Positions 8,179 to 18,583 of a DNA stretch of 64,000 nt are shown in pieces. Numbering within the stretch: the stretch's first letter is position 1; each line of letters begins with the position of its first letter. The notes beneath the pieces are model-generated. The model saw nothing but the letters and a program-made list of their open reading frames with translations, searched no databases and was not told where the DNA came from. This stretch comes from Flavobacteriales bacterium UBA6693. GTDB taxonomy: Bacteria > Bacteroidota > Bacteroidia > Flavobacteriales > Weeksellaceae. The translations under genes were made by a program, and so were the position numbers. The DNA lies in the NCBI GenBank assembly GCA_002454815.1, contig DKJL01000001.1:115622-179621 (forward strand), read 5' to 3'.

Positions 8179-9257
8179 GCTATTTCGAAAATGCTGGAAT
8201 GGTCGCTAATTTTTTTCACCACATTTTCAGTACGCTGCCGGTCGGTATCGGTAATGAATATCTGCCCAAAATGTTCCTGATTTACCAATGCAATCAGATG
8301 CGAAACCCGCGAATCGTCCAACTTGTCAAAAATATCATCCAATAAAAGAATGGCTGTTTTGCCGGTGATTTCTTTAATGCGGTTCATCTGCGAAAGCTTC
8401 AACGCAATCAGAAATGATTTCTGCTGTCCCTGGCTCGCTGTCTTTTTCATCAGGCTTCCGTTCATCTGAAAAACCAGATCATCTTTGTGAATACCTTTCG
8501 AGGTGTACGTCAGCATTCGGTCTTTCTCCAGACTTTCAGAGAGCAGATCGGCAAAGTCGGCCTGCAGTAAATCTGAATCGTAAACAACGGAAATCTGCTC
8601 TTTTCCGCCGGAAATTATTTCGTAGTAATGTTGTATCAGCGGTACGATAGCACGCGTAAATTCAAGGCGTTTGTGGAAGAGGGCTGTGCCATATTTATTG
8701 AGCGGCTCGTCGTATATTTCGAGACTTTCGGCGTCGTAATAACGGTTTTTTGCAAACATTTTCAGCAGCGCATTCCTTTGCTGTACCGTCTTTTGGTACT
8801 GAATTAAATTGTGAAGATAACCCGAATCCGTTTGGGAAATCATCGCGTCTAGAAAACGTCTGCGACTGTCGCCGGAATCCGAAATCAGATTCGAATCGTA
8901 GGGTGAAATCAGAACACTCGGCACGAAACCCACGTGGTCGGCCATTCTTTCGTACGGTTTTCCGTTTTTTTTAATGATTTTCTTGGAATCTTTCGCCTGC
9001 TGAATTCTGATCATAGTATCCTTTTCGCCATCATTCACTTCCGCTTCAATCGTAAAGAATTCTTCGCCGGAACTGATGTTGTTAAGATCTGAATTTCCTA
9101 AGAAGCTTTTGCCCACCGAAAGATAATGGAGCGCATCGAGAAGGTTGGTTTTTCCTACGCCGTTATTGCCCACAAAACCGTTGATCTGGGGTGAGAATTC
9201 CAGCGATTGTGTTTTATGATTTTTAAAATTGGTGAGCGAAAGGGTGCGAATTATCAT
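8175..9257 (-). CDS. recF: DNA replication and repair protein RecF
   Basis: 360 residues, an SMC-like ATPase that helps load RecA at single-strand gaps. The Walker A motif GNNGVGKTNLLDALHYLSVGK begins near residue 29 (GVGKTN). The signature region TASQGQQKSFLIALKLSQ and Walker B ILLLDDIFDKLD follow in the C-terminal half. Family length and motif order are complete. It sits 3 bases downstream of the UbiA-like gene and overlaps the DUF721 gene, so the three form an operon. Confidence 0.95.
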   Translation of the reverse strand: MIIRTLSLTNFKNHKTQSLEFSPQINGFVGNNGVGKTNLLDALHYLSVGKSFLGNSDLNNISSGEEFFTIEAEVNDGEKDTMIRIQQAKDSKKIIKKNGKPYERMADHVGFVPSVLISPYDSNLISDSGDSRRRFLDAMISQTDSGYLHNLIQYQKTVQQRNALLKMFAKNRYYDAESLEIYDEPLNKYGTALFHKRLEFTRAIVPLIQHYYEIISGGKEQISVVYDSDLLQADFADLLSESLEKDRMLTYTSKGIHKDDLVFQMNGSLMKKTASQGQQKSFLIALKLSQMNRIKEITGKTAILLLDDIFDKLDDSRVSHLIALVNQEHFGQIFITDTDRQRTENVVKKISDHSSIFEIA

Positions 9258-9260
9258 AGT

Positions 9261-10019
9261 TCAAAAATACTTTAATAATATCACAATTAAAAGCGGAAAA
9301 CCGCTGCATGTTTCTACCAAGACGGAAAAATAAGATTCATTGTTCTGTTCGTCCGAGAAATAAATCAGTATAAATGTCAACAGAGAAGTGAGCCAATAGG
9401 CTGCCGCAAACACAGGGGAAAGTTGCCAAACGGCGATCAGCAAACTAACAAAAATCAAAATGTAGGCGAGATATTTTGTTTTCTGAACGCCGATCAGCCT
9501 CGGAAAAGTAACCACGGTGTCTGAGGACCTGTCCCGAATATCAAATGGCAGAACCAGCGCGCTGACAAACAGCCAACTGATGGAAAATATGGGTAGACTG
9601 AAATCGGGCAGAATCAGCCACGAATTGATCAGTGCCCAGGTTAGTCCGACATAAAATATTTTTAACAAAGGAATTTCCCGTAGATAAAAGGAAAGAAATT
9701 TACTGTTGTAGAAAAGACCAAGCAGTACGATAATGCCCCATTTCAGCAACCGAATTTCGTTGTGATGATACAGAATCAACGCGGCTGAAGCGATACCTGC
9801 AATAATATTTAAAATTAAAACCCGGTAAAAAACCAACCCTGCGCCCTGATATTTGGTGTACAGATAACCACTGAAATACGTAATGAAAATAAGCAGGATG
9901 GTCGGTGTTTTGATATTGTCTTCTTCGTACATAAAAAAGACGGCCAGCAAAGTGCCCATCAGGGAGACATAAAGCTGGCTGCCGACAAGGTATTTTTTTA
10001 GTAATTTTAAACTGTTCAT
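9261..10019 (-). CDS. UbiA-like polytopic membrane protein
   Basis: 252 residues with about eight hydrophobic helices. One cytosolic loop carries DIRDRSSD (residues 160-167), which resembles the second Asp-rich motif of UbiA-family prenyltransferases. The first Asp-rich motif (NDxxDxxxD) is not visible at its expected place near residues 50-65, where SGYLYTKYQG is found. The protein is therefore UbiA-like by architecture, but prenyl transfer is doubtful. It is the first gene of the group with recF. Confidence 0.6.
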   Translation of the reverse strand: MNSLKLLKKYLVGSQLYVSLMGTLLAVFFMYEEDNIKTPTILLIFITYFSGYLYTKYQGAGLVFYRVLILNIIAGIASAALILYHHNEIRLLKWGIIVLLGLFYNSKFLSFYLREIPLLKIFYVGLTWALINSWLILPDFSLPIFSISWLFVSALVLPFDIRDRSSDTVVTFPRLIGVQKTKYLAYILIFVSLLIAVWQLSPVFAAAYWLTSLLTFILIYFSDEQNNESYFSVLVETCSGFPLLIVILLKYF

Positions 10020-10067
10020 TTAGTGCAACCTTCGACGCCGTATCACGTGTGATTTTCCTTTAGTAAT

Positions 10068-10075
10068 CAAATCTA
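10068..10075 (-). promoter_or_regulatory. Putative -7 element TAGATTTG for the UbiA-like/recF operon
   Basis: Minus-strand TAGATTTG, an exact TAnnTTTG match 48 bases before the start at 10019. It touches the divergent start codon at 10075. Confidence 0.35.
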
Positions 10076-13000
10076 TGAAAAATAAAATTTTTGCGCTCTT
10101 CCTTTTGGTATTTAGTTTCAGTCATGTTTTCGCCCAGAAATACTATGAAGACCAATGGAAAAAAGTAGCTGAAAACTATAAAGCCGGAAAGTTCAAATCC
10201 AATTTGCCGTTAATTTTAGAAATCCAGAAGCAAGCCATGAAAGATGATAATCCGGTGCAACTGATCCGTTCTTTAAAAGCGGAATTTAGTATTATTAATC
10301 AGACAAATGATGATACTCAAAATGATTCTGCAACGCAATTTTTCACGAAATTATCTGGTTTAGATTCAAAACTGAAGGGTGATGAAAAGTTATTGTACGA
10401 AGTTCTGTTAGGAGAATTTTTCAGCGATTATTACAATGAAAACCAATGGCAGATCAATCAAAGAACCAATATAAATAATCAGGATCTGTCGCAGATTGAA
10501 ACCTGGTCAAAATTAGATTTTAAAAATTATTTGATAAAGCATTTTCAGCGTTTAGAAGCGAAAAAAGCAGAATCACAGAAGATTCCAGTGTCGAAGTATA
10601 AATCGATCTTTGAAGGAGCCGAGGATTTGGAATATTTTCCTACTTTGTTTGAGTGGAATGCGATGAATGAAATTAAATTTTACAACAATTCGCAACTCTT
10701 CACACCGAATGAATTAAAAGTTAATCATGCGAAAATTTCCGGTTTGTATTCAGAGTTGATTCAAAAAAATACGGGAAATTCAAAACTGTATTTCCAACAT
10801 CAAAAACTCAATGATGATTGCGAATTTTCAAATTGTAAAGACAAAATTCAGCAACTTCAAGATCTGGTCAATTCTTCTACGAAAGGCGATTATAAAGTTT
10901 TAGTGATTGCTGAAATCATTGCTCTGTTAACGGCGGACGATAAGTATTCAGAAGCACTGACTTTAATTAAAAACACGAAGCAGGAATATGCAAAATCGCA
11001 ATTTTTAAACAATATTCTGAACAGAGAGAATTCTATTCTTCAACCGTCCTTAACGATTCATTACGAAACACATACGCAGGCAAATTTGCCGATTCACTTG
11101 GTTGCCGAAGCGAAAAATGTTTCTAAATTTTCTTTAAATATTTATGAAGTTAAGGATGATCAGGAAAATTTTCTGAAATATGTGGCAAATTCTTATGATA
11201 AAAACCGATTTTCCGCGGTGAAGAAAACGTTGGTTCGGAAAGAAAGTTTCGATCTGCAGAATTTACAAGATTTTAAAAATCATAAAACTTCGTTGGAAAT
11301 AAAAGCACTTCCCTCCGGAATTTATCTTGCGGAATATGTGGTGGAGAATGCAATTCAGAAGAATTTTTATTTTATCACTACCAATTCCAGAATTATTTAT
11401 AACAAAAAAGACGAGCGGAATGCGATTGACAATCAATTAAAATTGGTGAATCGCGAAAATGGAAAATCGGTTTCTCGGGAAAATCTGAAAATCTTCGAAT
11501 TTACCAACGCTAAAAAAGCCACTTCTTTTACAGCAAAAACCGATCAATCCGCAGTATTTAAATTTCCTGTTTCTGCAGACAAGCAGTATTACCGCTACTA
11601 TTTGGTACATCAACCTTCGACCAATGATTATAATTTAATGCAGGTTTACGGCGACAATCGCTTTAATGAATTTCCTGAAAGAAAATTGACACAAAACATT
11701 CAGATTTTTATTGATCGGGGAATCTATCGTCCCGGACAAATTGTTTATTTTAAAGTAATAAATACTGAATTGAATATAGATAAGGAGAAAGTTATTCCCA
11801 ATTTAAAGCAGACAATTAAATTATTGGATGGGAATTTGGAGGAAATCTCCTCGCAAATATTTACAAGCAATGAGTTCGGGTCCTATCACGGAAGTTTCAT
11901 TTTGCCTAATGGTAAACTGAATGGCGAATATTCTTTGAGTGTAAATGGTATCGAGGGTTTTGGTAATGCCAATAAGCCGTTCCTCGTTGAAGAATACAAA
12001 CGGCCGAAATTTGAAGTGACTTTTGAACCCATAAAAGAAGAGTACAAATACGGTGAAACCATTGAGCTGAAAGGAAAAGCAATGATGTTTTCCGGTGTTC
12101 CGCTGAGCAATGCCACCGTGAATTATGAGATCAAAAAACAGAATATTCGGTGGAGATATTTCTGGTGGTATCCAAGAGAAAATGATAATGAAAACTCCAT
12201 TTTAGGTGAAGCTAAAACCAATGAGAAAGGAGAATTTGTCATTAAAGTTGATCTTAAAAAAGATGAGACTTTAGAAGGAATTCAGATCGATAATTATGAG
12301 ATCAATGCTTCTGTGACGGACATTAATGGCGAAACGCAATCTTCCACGGAAAATGTGAAAGTTGCCTCCGTTTCGCATTATATTAAAGCCGATGATATCA
12401 AAGACACTTTTACCGATGAACCGGTTAAAATCAAGGTAGAGACGAAAAATTACAATGACCAAAATTTAAAGAAATCTTATCAGGTTAAATTGTCTAAACT
12501 GCAACCCAAAGAAAGAGTTTACCGAAACAATTTCGAAAATCAGATTCAGGATCTGCCGAAATTTTCAAAAGCTGAATTTCATCAGAAATTTCCTCACGAT
12601 TATTTTTCAAAAGAAGAAAAAGAATGGAAAGTAGAGAAAGTTTTAATTGAAAAAACTCAAGAACCAGGAACCGAGAATCAAGCTAAAGGCAAAGAAAATC
12701 TTGAATCTGATATCTTGAATCTTGGCTCTTTAAAATCAGGAAATTACAAACTCGAACTCTTCAACATTGAAGGAAAAGACACCATTAAAACGGAAAAAAC
12801 ATTTGCGGTTTATGATAAGCGATTTTTAACCGATTCTCACAAACCTTTCTTAAATGTGATTCAGCCAAAAGCCGGATTTAAACGGACTGAAAAAGCGAAA
12901 ATCTATGTTTACTCCGCAGTTCCGGATGCGTTGGTACATGTTTATGTTCAAAACGGAAATGGCGAAACTTTAACCGAACAAAAGAAATTGAAGAACGGCG

Positions 13001-15963
13001 TTTTGGAATATGAAGTTTCTTTTCCGAAAGATGAAAGTATCGATCAGATCAATGTTCAGTTTCAGCTGGTTGCTTTTAATGATGTGCAGACTGAATCGGT
13101 CAATTTAAAGATCGCTTCTGATAAAAAACCGCTGCGCATTGAAACGGTAACTTTTAGAGATAAAATACAGCCTGGCCAAAAAGAAAAATGGACGGTAAAA
13201 GTTTTGGGTGAGGATAAAGAAAAGATCAACGCTGAAGTTTTGGCGAATATGTACGACAAGTCTTTGGATCAGTTTGCGGGCAACTCGTATTCTTTCCGGC
13301 AAATTTATCAAAGATCCTTCCTCCTGAATTCTTACGGAATTAATGAAAATCTGGCGCAGGAAAATTACAGCAAGCGAGTTCCTTATCTTAAACAAAAATT
13401 TGTGAATATCCCTGAATTCAATTGGTTCGGCGGCGGAATTTATGGTATTCCACGTATTACTCCTCAAGTGCAATCTGCAATGAGTGAGGCAGTAGGCCAA
13501 TCGGAAGTTATGGGTAAGGTTTCGACAACCGAAGTTTACAGTGATGTAGAAGAAGTAGATAGTAATGGCAACATTATTAAAATAAATGGACAGCCAGTTA
13601 GACCAAGGAAAAAGGTTGTTGATGATAAAGCAAAAATGGACAAAATCCCAGTTCGTCAAAACCTTAACGAAACCGCCTTTTTCTATCCGAATCTTTTAAC
13701 CGACAAAGACGGAAATATCACTTTTGAATTTACTTCGCCCGAAGCATTGACTCAGTGGAAACTCATGTTTCTGGCGCATACGAAAGATGCACGCGCCGCA
13801 ACTTTGGAAAAATCTGTCGTTACGCAAAAGGAGTTTTCTGTAACGCCGAATTATCCTAGATTTTTGCGCGAAGGTGACGAACTGAACCTGCAATCGAAAC
13901 TTTCCAGTTTGGTTGACAAAAAATTGAGTGGAGTAGCGCAACTGCAAATTTTAGATGCTTTTACCAATGAGGATATTTCCAGTAAATTCAATTTAAATGA
14001 AACTCAAAAATCCTTTGAATTGGCAGAAAGCGGAAACTCGGTAGTTAATTGGAAATTAAAAGTTCCAAATGATGTTTCTTCAATGATCATTAAAATCGTC
14101 GCGCAAGCCGGCAACTTCTCCGACGGTGAACAAAAAGCCATCGCCGTTTTACCGAACAGAATGTTGGTGACAGACGCTGTTCCGATCTTTGTAAAAGAAG
14201 GTCAGACCAAAACATTTATTTTAGAAAATTTAGCAAAGAATACTTCGACAACGGCAACAAATTTTTCCAATACTTTGGAACTGACGACCAATCCGATCTG
14301 GGAAATCATGTTCGCTTTGCCAAGTCTAAAAAACGATCCGAACAATTCTGCCGATGTTGTTTTCAATAAATGGTTCGCTGATGTTTTGGCTTCCGAAATC
14401 TTTAAAGCGAATCCGAAACTGAAAACCGTTTTTGAAGATTATCAAAGCAAACGTTTACTGACTTCAAATCTGGAGAAAAATCAGGAGTTGAAACAATTGC
14501 TTTTGGAAGAAACGCCGTGGGTTTTGGAATCTAAAAATGAAACCGAACAAATGGAAAAGCTCGCGCGATTATTTGATGCGAATAATATGCGAAATTCCAT
14601 TAATGAAGATTGGAGCGAATTGCAGAAACTGCAAAATCCGGATGGTGGTTTTTCTTGGTATCAGGGTTATCCGAGTTCTTATTACAACTCGCTTTACATC
14701 TTGAAAAATTTAGGAAAATTGAATGAATGGCTGAAAGGAAATACAGCGGATTATCAATCTTCCGAACAGAAAGAAATGGTTGAAAAACTCATTAATTATG
14801 TTGATTCCGAAGTTTATAAATATTGGGATGTGAAGAAAGAATATGTCTGGAATAATTATGTTCTCGATTATCTCGACACCCGAAATTATTGGGAAAAAGA
14901 TTTTCCGTTAAAAGGAAAAGGAGCGCAGTTGAAATCTCTCGTCATTCAAAAAGCACCCACTGCGAAAATTACGGATTTTACGTTCTTCGGTTTGCACAGA
15001 GCGGCGTTACTTTTTGATGATTACAAACTTCCGGTTTTATCGAAAAAACTACTGACTTATTTAAAGGAAACTTCTACCGAATCGGAAACGCAGGGAATTT
15101 ACTGGAAACAAAATCTGAACGATTGGGGATGGTATTCTTCCAAAACCGTGAATCACGCTGGAGCTTTGGAAGCGTTCAATAAATTAACGCCGACCGACGA
15201 AAAATTCATTGAGGAAATGAAGATCTGGCTCATTACCCAGAAAGAAGTAAATTCTTGGCCCACGTCGCGCGGAGCGGCGGAAGTTATCTTTACGATCTTA
15301 AATTCCGGGAAATCCTGGACTTCCGCGGAAAGTGATAAAGCCACCATCATTTGGGGCGGCAAAGAATTGAAAGATCCGGATACGAAAGCAACAGGTTATG
15401 TGAAATCCACTTTAAAAGGAGAAAAGATCGACAGCAAATTAGGAACAGTGACCGTGACAAAACCGGGTCCCGGAATTGTTCAGGGCGGCTTATTCTGGCA
15501 ATATTATGAAGATCTGGATAAAATAAGATCCTCCGAATCTTATATTTCCATCACCAAAGAATTGTACAGAAAAGTAAAAACCGTGTATGGTGAGGAACTA
15601 ATAAAAATTACAGAAAGCACCCCGTTAAAAGTCGGCGATAAAGTCACGGTAAGAATGATCCTGAACACCGACCGAAATATGGAGTTCATTCACCTGAAAG
15701 ACATGCGCGCCGCAGGATTTGAACCTTCAAATGTAATTTCCGGCTATGAATGGAAAAACGGTTTAGGCTATTATCAATCCACAAAAGATGCCTCCACCAA
15801 TTTCTACATCGAGGATATGCCGAAAGGAAAATATGTTTTCGAATACGGTTACATCTGCAACGCATCGGGAACTTTCAGCAACGGAATTACGACTTTGCAG
15901 AATTATTACGCGCCGCAGATGAACGCGCATTCAAAGGGAACAAAGGTTACAATCACCGAATAA
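10075..15963 (+). CDS. Alpha-2-macroglobulin family protein without thioester
   Basis: 1,962 residues, the largest gene here. An N-terminal signal peptide ends at VFAQ. After a helical region come macroglobulin domains. The A2M N-terminal domain begins around residue 543 with the typical FIDRGIYRPGQIVYFK. A flexible bait-like segment follows at roughly 1130-1195, then the A2M/MG7 domain from about 1199 (ETAFFYPNLLTDKDG), an alpha-helical TED-like domain with PDGGFSWYQGY near 1523, and a C-terminal receptor-like domain. Where active family members carry CxEQ, this protein has NDPNNSADVVFNKW (about 1420-1433), so no thioester can form. It probably acts in the periplasm or at the surface, possibly trapping or shielding; its partner is unknown. 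Confidence 0.85.
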   Translation: MKNKIFALFLLVFSFSHVFAQKYYEDQWKKVAENYKAGKFKSNLPLILEIQKQAMKDDNPVQLIRSLKAEFSIINQTNDDTQNDSATQFFTKLSGLDSKLKGDEKLLYEVLLGEFFSDYYNENQWQINQRTNINNQDLSQIETWSKLDFKNYLIKHFQRLEAKKAESQKIPVSKYKSIFEGAEDLEYFPTLFEWNAMNEIKFYNNSQLFTPNELKVNHAKISGLYSELIQKNTGNSKLYFQHQKLNDDCEFSNCKDKIQQLQDLVNSSTKGDYKVLVIAEIIALLTADDKYSEALTLIKNTKQEYAKSQFLNNILNRENSILQPSLTIHYETHTQANLPIHLVAEAKNVSKFSLNIYEVKDDQENFLKYVANSYDKNRFSAVKKTLVRKESFDLQNLQDFKNHKTSLEIKALPSGIYLAEYVVENAIQKNFYFITTNSRIIYNKKDERNAIDNQLKLVNRENGKSVSRENLKIFEFTNAKKATSFTAKTDQSAVFKFPVSADKQYYRYYLVHQPSTNDYNLMQVYGDNRFNEFPERKLTQNIQIFIDRGIYRPGQIVYFKVINTELNIDKEKVIPNLKQTIKLLDGNLEEISSQIFTSNEFGSYHGSFILPNGKLNGEYSLSVNGIEGFGNANKPFLVEEYKRPKFEVTFEPIKEEYKYGETIELKGKAMMFSGVPLSNATVNYEIKKQNIRWRYFWWYPRENDNENSILGEAKTNEKGEFVIKVDLKKDETLEGIQIDNYEINASVTDINGETQSSTENVKVASVSHYIKADDIKDTFTDEPVKIKVETKNYNDQNLKKSYQVKLSKLQPKERVYRNNFENQIQDLPKFSKAEFHQKFPHDYFSKEEKEWKVEKVLIEKTQEPGTENQAKGKENLESDILNLGSLKSGNYKLELFNIEGKDTIKTEKTFAVYDKRFLTDSHKPFLNVIQPKAGFKRTEKAKIYVYSAVPDALVHVYVQNGNGETLTEQKKLKNGVLEYEVSFPKDESIDQINVQFQLVAFNDVQTESVNLKIASDKKPLRIETVTFRDKIQPGQKEKWTVKVLGEDKEKINAEVLANMYDKSLDQFAGNSYSFRQIYQRSFLLNSYGINENLAQENYSKRVPYLKQKFVNIPEFNWFGGGIYGIPRITPQVQSAMSEAVGQSEVMGKVSTTEVYSDVEEVDSNGNIIKINGQPVRPRKKVVDDKAKMDKIPVRQNLNETAFFYPNLLTDKDGNITFEFTSPEALTQWKLMFLAHTKDARAATLEKSVVTQKEFSVTPNYPRFLREGDELNLQSKLSSLVDKKLSGVAQLQILDAFTNEDISSKFNLNETQKSFELAESGNSVVNWKLKVPNDVSSMIIKIVAQAGNFSDGEQKAIAVLPNRMLVTDAVPIFVKEGQTKTFILENLAKNTSTTATNFSNTLELTTNPIWEIMFALPSLKNDPNNSADVVFNKWFADVLASEIFKANPKLKTVFEDYQSKRLLTSNLEKNQELKQLLLEETPWVLESKNETEQMEKLARLFDANNMRNSINEDWSELQKLQNPDGGFSWYQGYPSSYYNSLYILKNLGKLNEWLKGNTADYQSSEQKEMVEKLINYVDSEVYKYWDVKKEYVWNNYVLDYLDTRNYWEKDFPLKGKGAQLKSLVIQKAPTAKITDFTFFGLHRAALLFDDYKLPVLSKKLLTYLKETSTESETQGIYWKQNLNDWGWYSSKTVNHAGALEAFNKLTPTDEKFIEEMKIWLITQKEVNSWPTSRGAAEVIFTILNSGKSWTSAESDKATIIWGGKELKDPDTKATGYVKSTLKGEKIDSKLGTVTVTKPGPGIVQGGLFWQYYEDLDKIRSSESYISITKELYRKVKTVYGEELIKITESTPLKVGDKVTVRMILNTDRNMEFIHLKDMRAAGFEPSNVISGYEWKNGLGYYQSTKDASTNFYIEDMPKGKYVFEYGYICNASGTFSNGITTLQNYYAPQMNAHSKGTKVTITE

Positions 15964-15982
15964 TTTTCAATCCACGAATTAC

Positions 15983-16014
15983 AAATCCGCTTCACATCGA
16001 AGCGGATTTTTTTT
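15983..16014 (+). terminator. Intrinsic terminator after the alpha-2-macroglobulin gene
   Basis: Stem ATCCGCTTC / GAAGCGGAT with a 5-base loop and a run of eight T, 20 bases after the stop. Confidence 0.85.
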
Positions 16015-16110
16015 GTCCGAAAAATTCGTGTACAAAACACGTTTTTGACAAATATCAAAGGATTCGATCCCTAATCTCCGCAACTTTGTACCCACAAACA
16101 GACAACGAAT

Positions 16111-17517
16111 ATGAAAACGCTTAAAAATAATTTAGCCAAATTGCTGCTCTTTTTTCCGCTGGTTTTTTCTGCCCAACAGGCGCCGACTTTAAAGGAACTC
16201 ATCGACAGTGCGCTACAAAACGATGGAACATTGACCCAACAAACGCTCGAAAATAAATATACCCAACTCGATGATCAAAAACTGAAAGATGTTTTTCTTC
16301 CGAAGGTTGAAGTGACAGGAAAAGCGGGTTATCTCTATACTTCTACACGCCTTAATTCGCCGGAAATTAATCTTCCCGCACTTCCACCCCTATTTCCCGG
16401 CGTTGTAATTCCGGAAGGTCAACTTTCAAATAATCTTAATATTTCCGGGATTTCAACTATGGCTAAAGCCGAAGCGAGTGTTTTGCTCTATTCTGGTGGA
16501 AAAGTGAAATATCTGAAAGAAGCCAACAGAGAAAAAAATATTTCTGAAAATTTATTGATGCAGAAAAGCCGGGATGAAATCATTACCGAAATTTCTAAAG
16601 CCTATGATCAAATGGCCTTGGTTCAGGAATCGAAAAAAGTTTTAGATCAAGCAAAAAAACGTTTAGACATTAATAAAAAAACAGCTGATAAAGCATTAGG
16701 TTACGGATTAATAACACCTTACGATTACAAAAAAATAGAATTGGCTCAAGCAACTTTGGATTCGAAATTAGTAGAATACGAAGGAAAAAAAGAATTGCTA
16801 ATTACCCAAATCGAAATATTAAGCGGAATCGAAAGAAACAGAATTGCCTTAATTCAGCCACAACTACAAACCATTTCTTATGAGGTTCTTGATCACAATA
16901 TTGAAAATAGAGTAGAGATTCAAGCCCTGGATCACGGCATCAAAGCAACCGATTATAAAATTAAAGCCGAGGAAAAATGGTGGGTTCCCAAAGTTCAGGC
17001 GCAAACTTCTGTAAGTTATATTGGATTGTTTAATGGAAACATTTCAACCTCAAAAGAATTGTTGCCAAATTCCGGGAAGAAACTGGATTTTAATCCATCA
17101 AATTTAAATGTGTTGCCTTTGGTTCAAGCCGGAGTTGGTTTTAAATGGGATGTTTTTGATGGTAATGAAGGAAAACATTTGGTTGAAAAAGCCAAAATTG
17201 AAAAAGAAATTTTAGAAAATAAAAAACGCGATGCTTCTAAAAAACTGAATCTGAATTTAGCCAACAATCAGACGAATTACACGATTGCAACTTCTCAAAT
17301 CAAATTGAAAGAAAAATCCCGCGAAATTGCAAAACAAGGTTTAGAACAAGTGGAAAAAGAATTCCGATATGGAACGAAAACTTCTGCCGCTTTAATTGAA
17401 GCAGAAAATGATTTACAAAATGCAGAACTGGAATATCAGAACGCAATTTTCAATCAAAGAAGAAGTGCCATCGAACTCATGAAATCTACACAGAATTTAC
17501 AGATTGAAAAACTTTAA
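16111..17517 (+). CDS. TolC family outer membrane efflux protein
   Basis: 468 residues with a signal peptide (cleavage near FSAQQ). Two long repeated coiled-coil/beta units typical of TolC follow, with PKVEVTGKAGYLYTSTRL at the start of the first and FKWDVFDGNEGKHLVEKAKIE at the start of the second. It forms the outer-membrane channel of an envelope-spanning exporter. It is the first gene of an operon with the HlyD-type adaptor (17602) and ABC-2 permease (18584). A -7-like CAACTTTG lies at 16081-16088. Confidence 0.9.
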   Translation: MKTLKNNLAKLLLFFPLVFSAQQAPTLKELIDSALQNDGTLTQQTLENKYTQLDDQKLKDVFLPKVEVTGKAGYLYTSTRLNSPEINLPALPPLFPGVVIPEGQLSNNLNISGISTMAKAEASVLLYSGGKVKYLKEANREKNISENLLMQKSRDEIITEISKAYDQMALVQESKKVLDQAKKRLDINKKTADKALGYGLITPYDYKKIELAQATLDSKLVEYEGKKELLITQIEILSGIERNRIALIQPQLQTISYEVLDHNIENRVEIQALDHGIKATDYKIKAEEKWWVPKVQAQTSVSYIGLFNGNISTSKELLPNSGKKLDFNPSNLNVLPLVQAGVGFKWDVFDGNEGKHLVEKAKIEKEILENKKRDASKKLNLNLANNQTNYTIATSQIKLKEKSREIAKQGLEQVEKEFRYGTKTSAALIEAENDLQNAELEYQNAIFNQRRSAIELMKSTQNLQIEKL

Positions 17518-17601
17518 GTCAAAAAAGAATAGACTTAAAGATAATAGATAAAAGACGGAAGAAAATTCCTTCAACAATACAACAACAAACAAACAATAGA
17601 C

Positions 17602-18561
17602 ATGAAAAATACTGTATTCACTTCTTTGGCTTTGGCAAGTGTTCTCGCACTTTCGGGCTGTAAAGAATCAAAACCTGAAAGAGAAATTGTGGGCAAAACG
17701 AAAAAGGAAATTGTTTCCTTCGCTCCGAAATTGACCGGAAGAATTCTCACCATTAAAGTAGAAGAAGGACAAACCGTTAAAGTCGGCGATACGCTTGCCA
17801 TTTTAGATGTTCCGGAAGTTTCCGCGAAAATTGCGCAGGCAAAAGGCGCAACTTCTGCAGCCAGAGCACAAGTTCAAATGGCGAAAAATGGTGCAACCAA
17901 CGATCAACTTCGTCAGTTAAAAGCCAAACAAAAAGGTTTGCAAGAGCAGTTTCAATATGCTCAAAAATCTTTTAACAGAGCAAAAAATATGTATGATGAC
18001 AGTTTGCTTTCGCCTCAGAACTACGATGAATATTTTGCAAAATTCCAGGGTGCCAAAGCACAGTTAGATGCAGTTCAGGCAGAACTTCATGATGTTCAGT
18101 CCGGAACGCGCTACGAAAAAATTGAAATGGCGCAAGGCCAAGCCAATCAGGCAGCCGGCGCTTTGCAGGAAGCAAATATTGCGAATTCTGAAAAATACAT
18201 CATCGCCACCAATGACATGGAAATTGAAACCATCGCCTTGAACAAAGGAGAATTGGCCACTGCGGGTTATCCGCTTTTCACAGGATATATTCCGGAAACT
18301 TCGTATTTCCGATTTACGATTCCCGAAAGTAAAATTTCGAAATATCAAAAAGGAATGACCGTGAAAATGTTCGTGAACTACAACAAAAAAGAATTTACCG
18401 GAAAAATTGTCGCCATCAAACAACTGGCGAAATATGCAGATATTACGACCGCTTTCCCTGATTACGAACCGGAAGAAGCGATTTACGAAATCAAAGTAGT
18501 GCCGGAAAATCAGAAGGCAGCGAAAGATATTTTGGTGAATTCTAATGTGACTTTAAAGTAA
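17602..18561 (+). CDS. HlyD-family periplasmic adaptor lipoprotein
   Basis: 319 residues. The lipobox LALSGC places Cys20 as the acylated N-terminus. A split biotinyl/lipoyl-like domain (GRILTIKVEEGQTVKVGDTL) flanks an alpha-helical hairpin rich in Ala, Gln and Lys (about residues 75-200), followed by a beta-barrel segment. The role is to bridge the inner-membrane ABC-2 permease to the TolC protein encoded upstream. The 84-base gap to the TolC gene contains no evident terminator. Confidence 0.88.
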   Translation: MKNTVFTSLALASVLALSGCKESKPEREIVGKTKKEIVSFAPKLTGRILTIKVEEGQTVKVGDTLAILDVPEVSAKIAQAKGATSAARAQVQMAKNGATNDQLRQLKAKQKGLQEQFQYAQKSFNRAKNMYDDSLLSPQNYDEYFAKFQGAKAQLDAVQAELHDVQSGTRYEKIEMAQGQANQAAGALQEANIANSEKYIIATNDMEIETIALNKGELATAGYPLFTGYIPETSYFRFTIPESKISKYQKGMTVKMFVNYNKKEFTGKIVAIKQLAKYADITTAFPDYEPEEAIYEIKVVPENQKAAKDILVNSNVTLK

Positions 18562-18583
18562 TTTTTTAACTAAAAGTCACAAA

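Noticed and set aside
10042..10053. Near-palindrome ATCACGTGTGAT in the divergent UbiA-like/A2M gap
   Set aside because: The symmetry is imperfect and short, and no regulator is suggested by context.
13105..13659. Long minus-strand open frame inside the alpha-2-macroglobulin gene
   Set aside because: Composition and position are those of an antisense shadow; no family similarity is visible.
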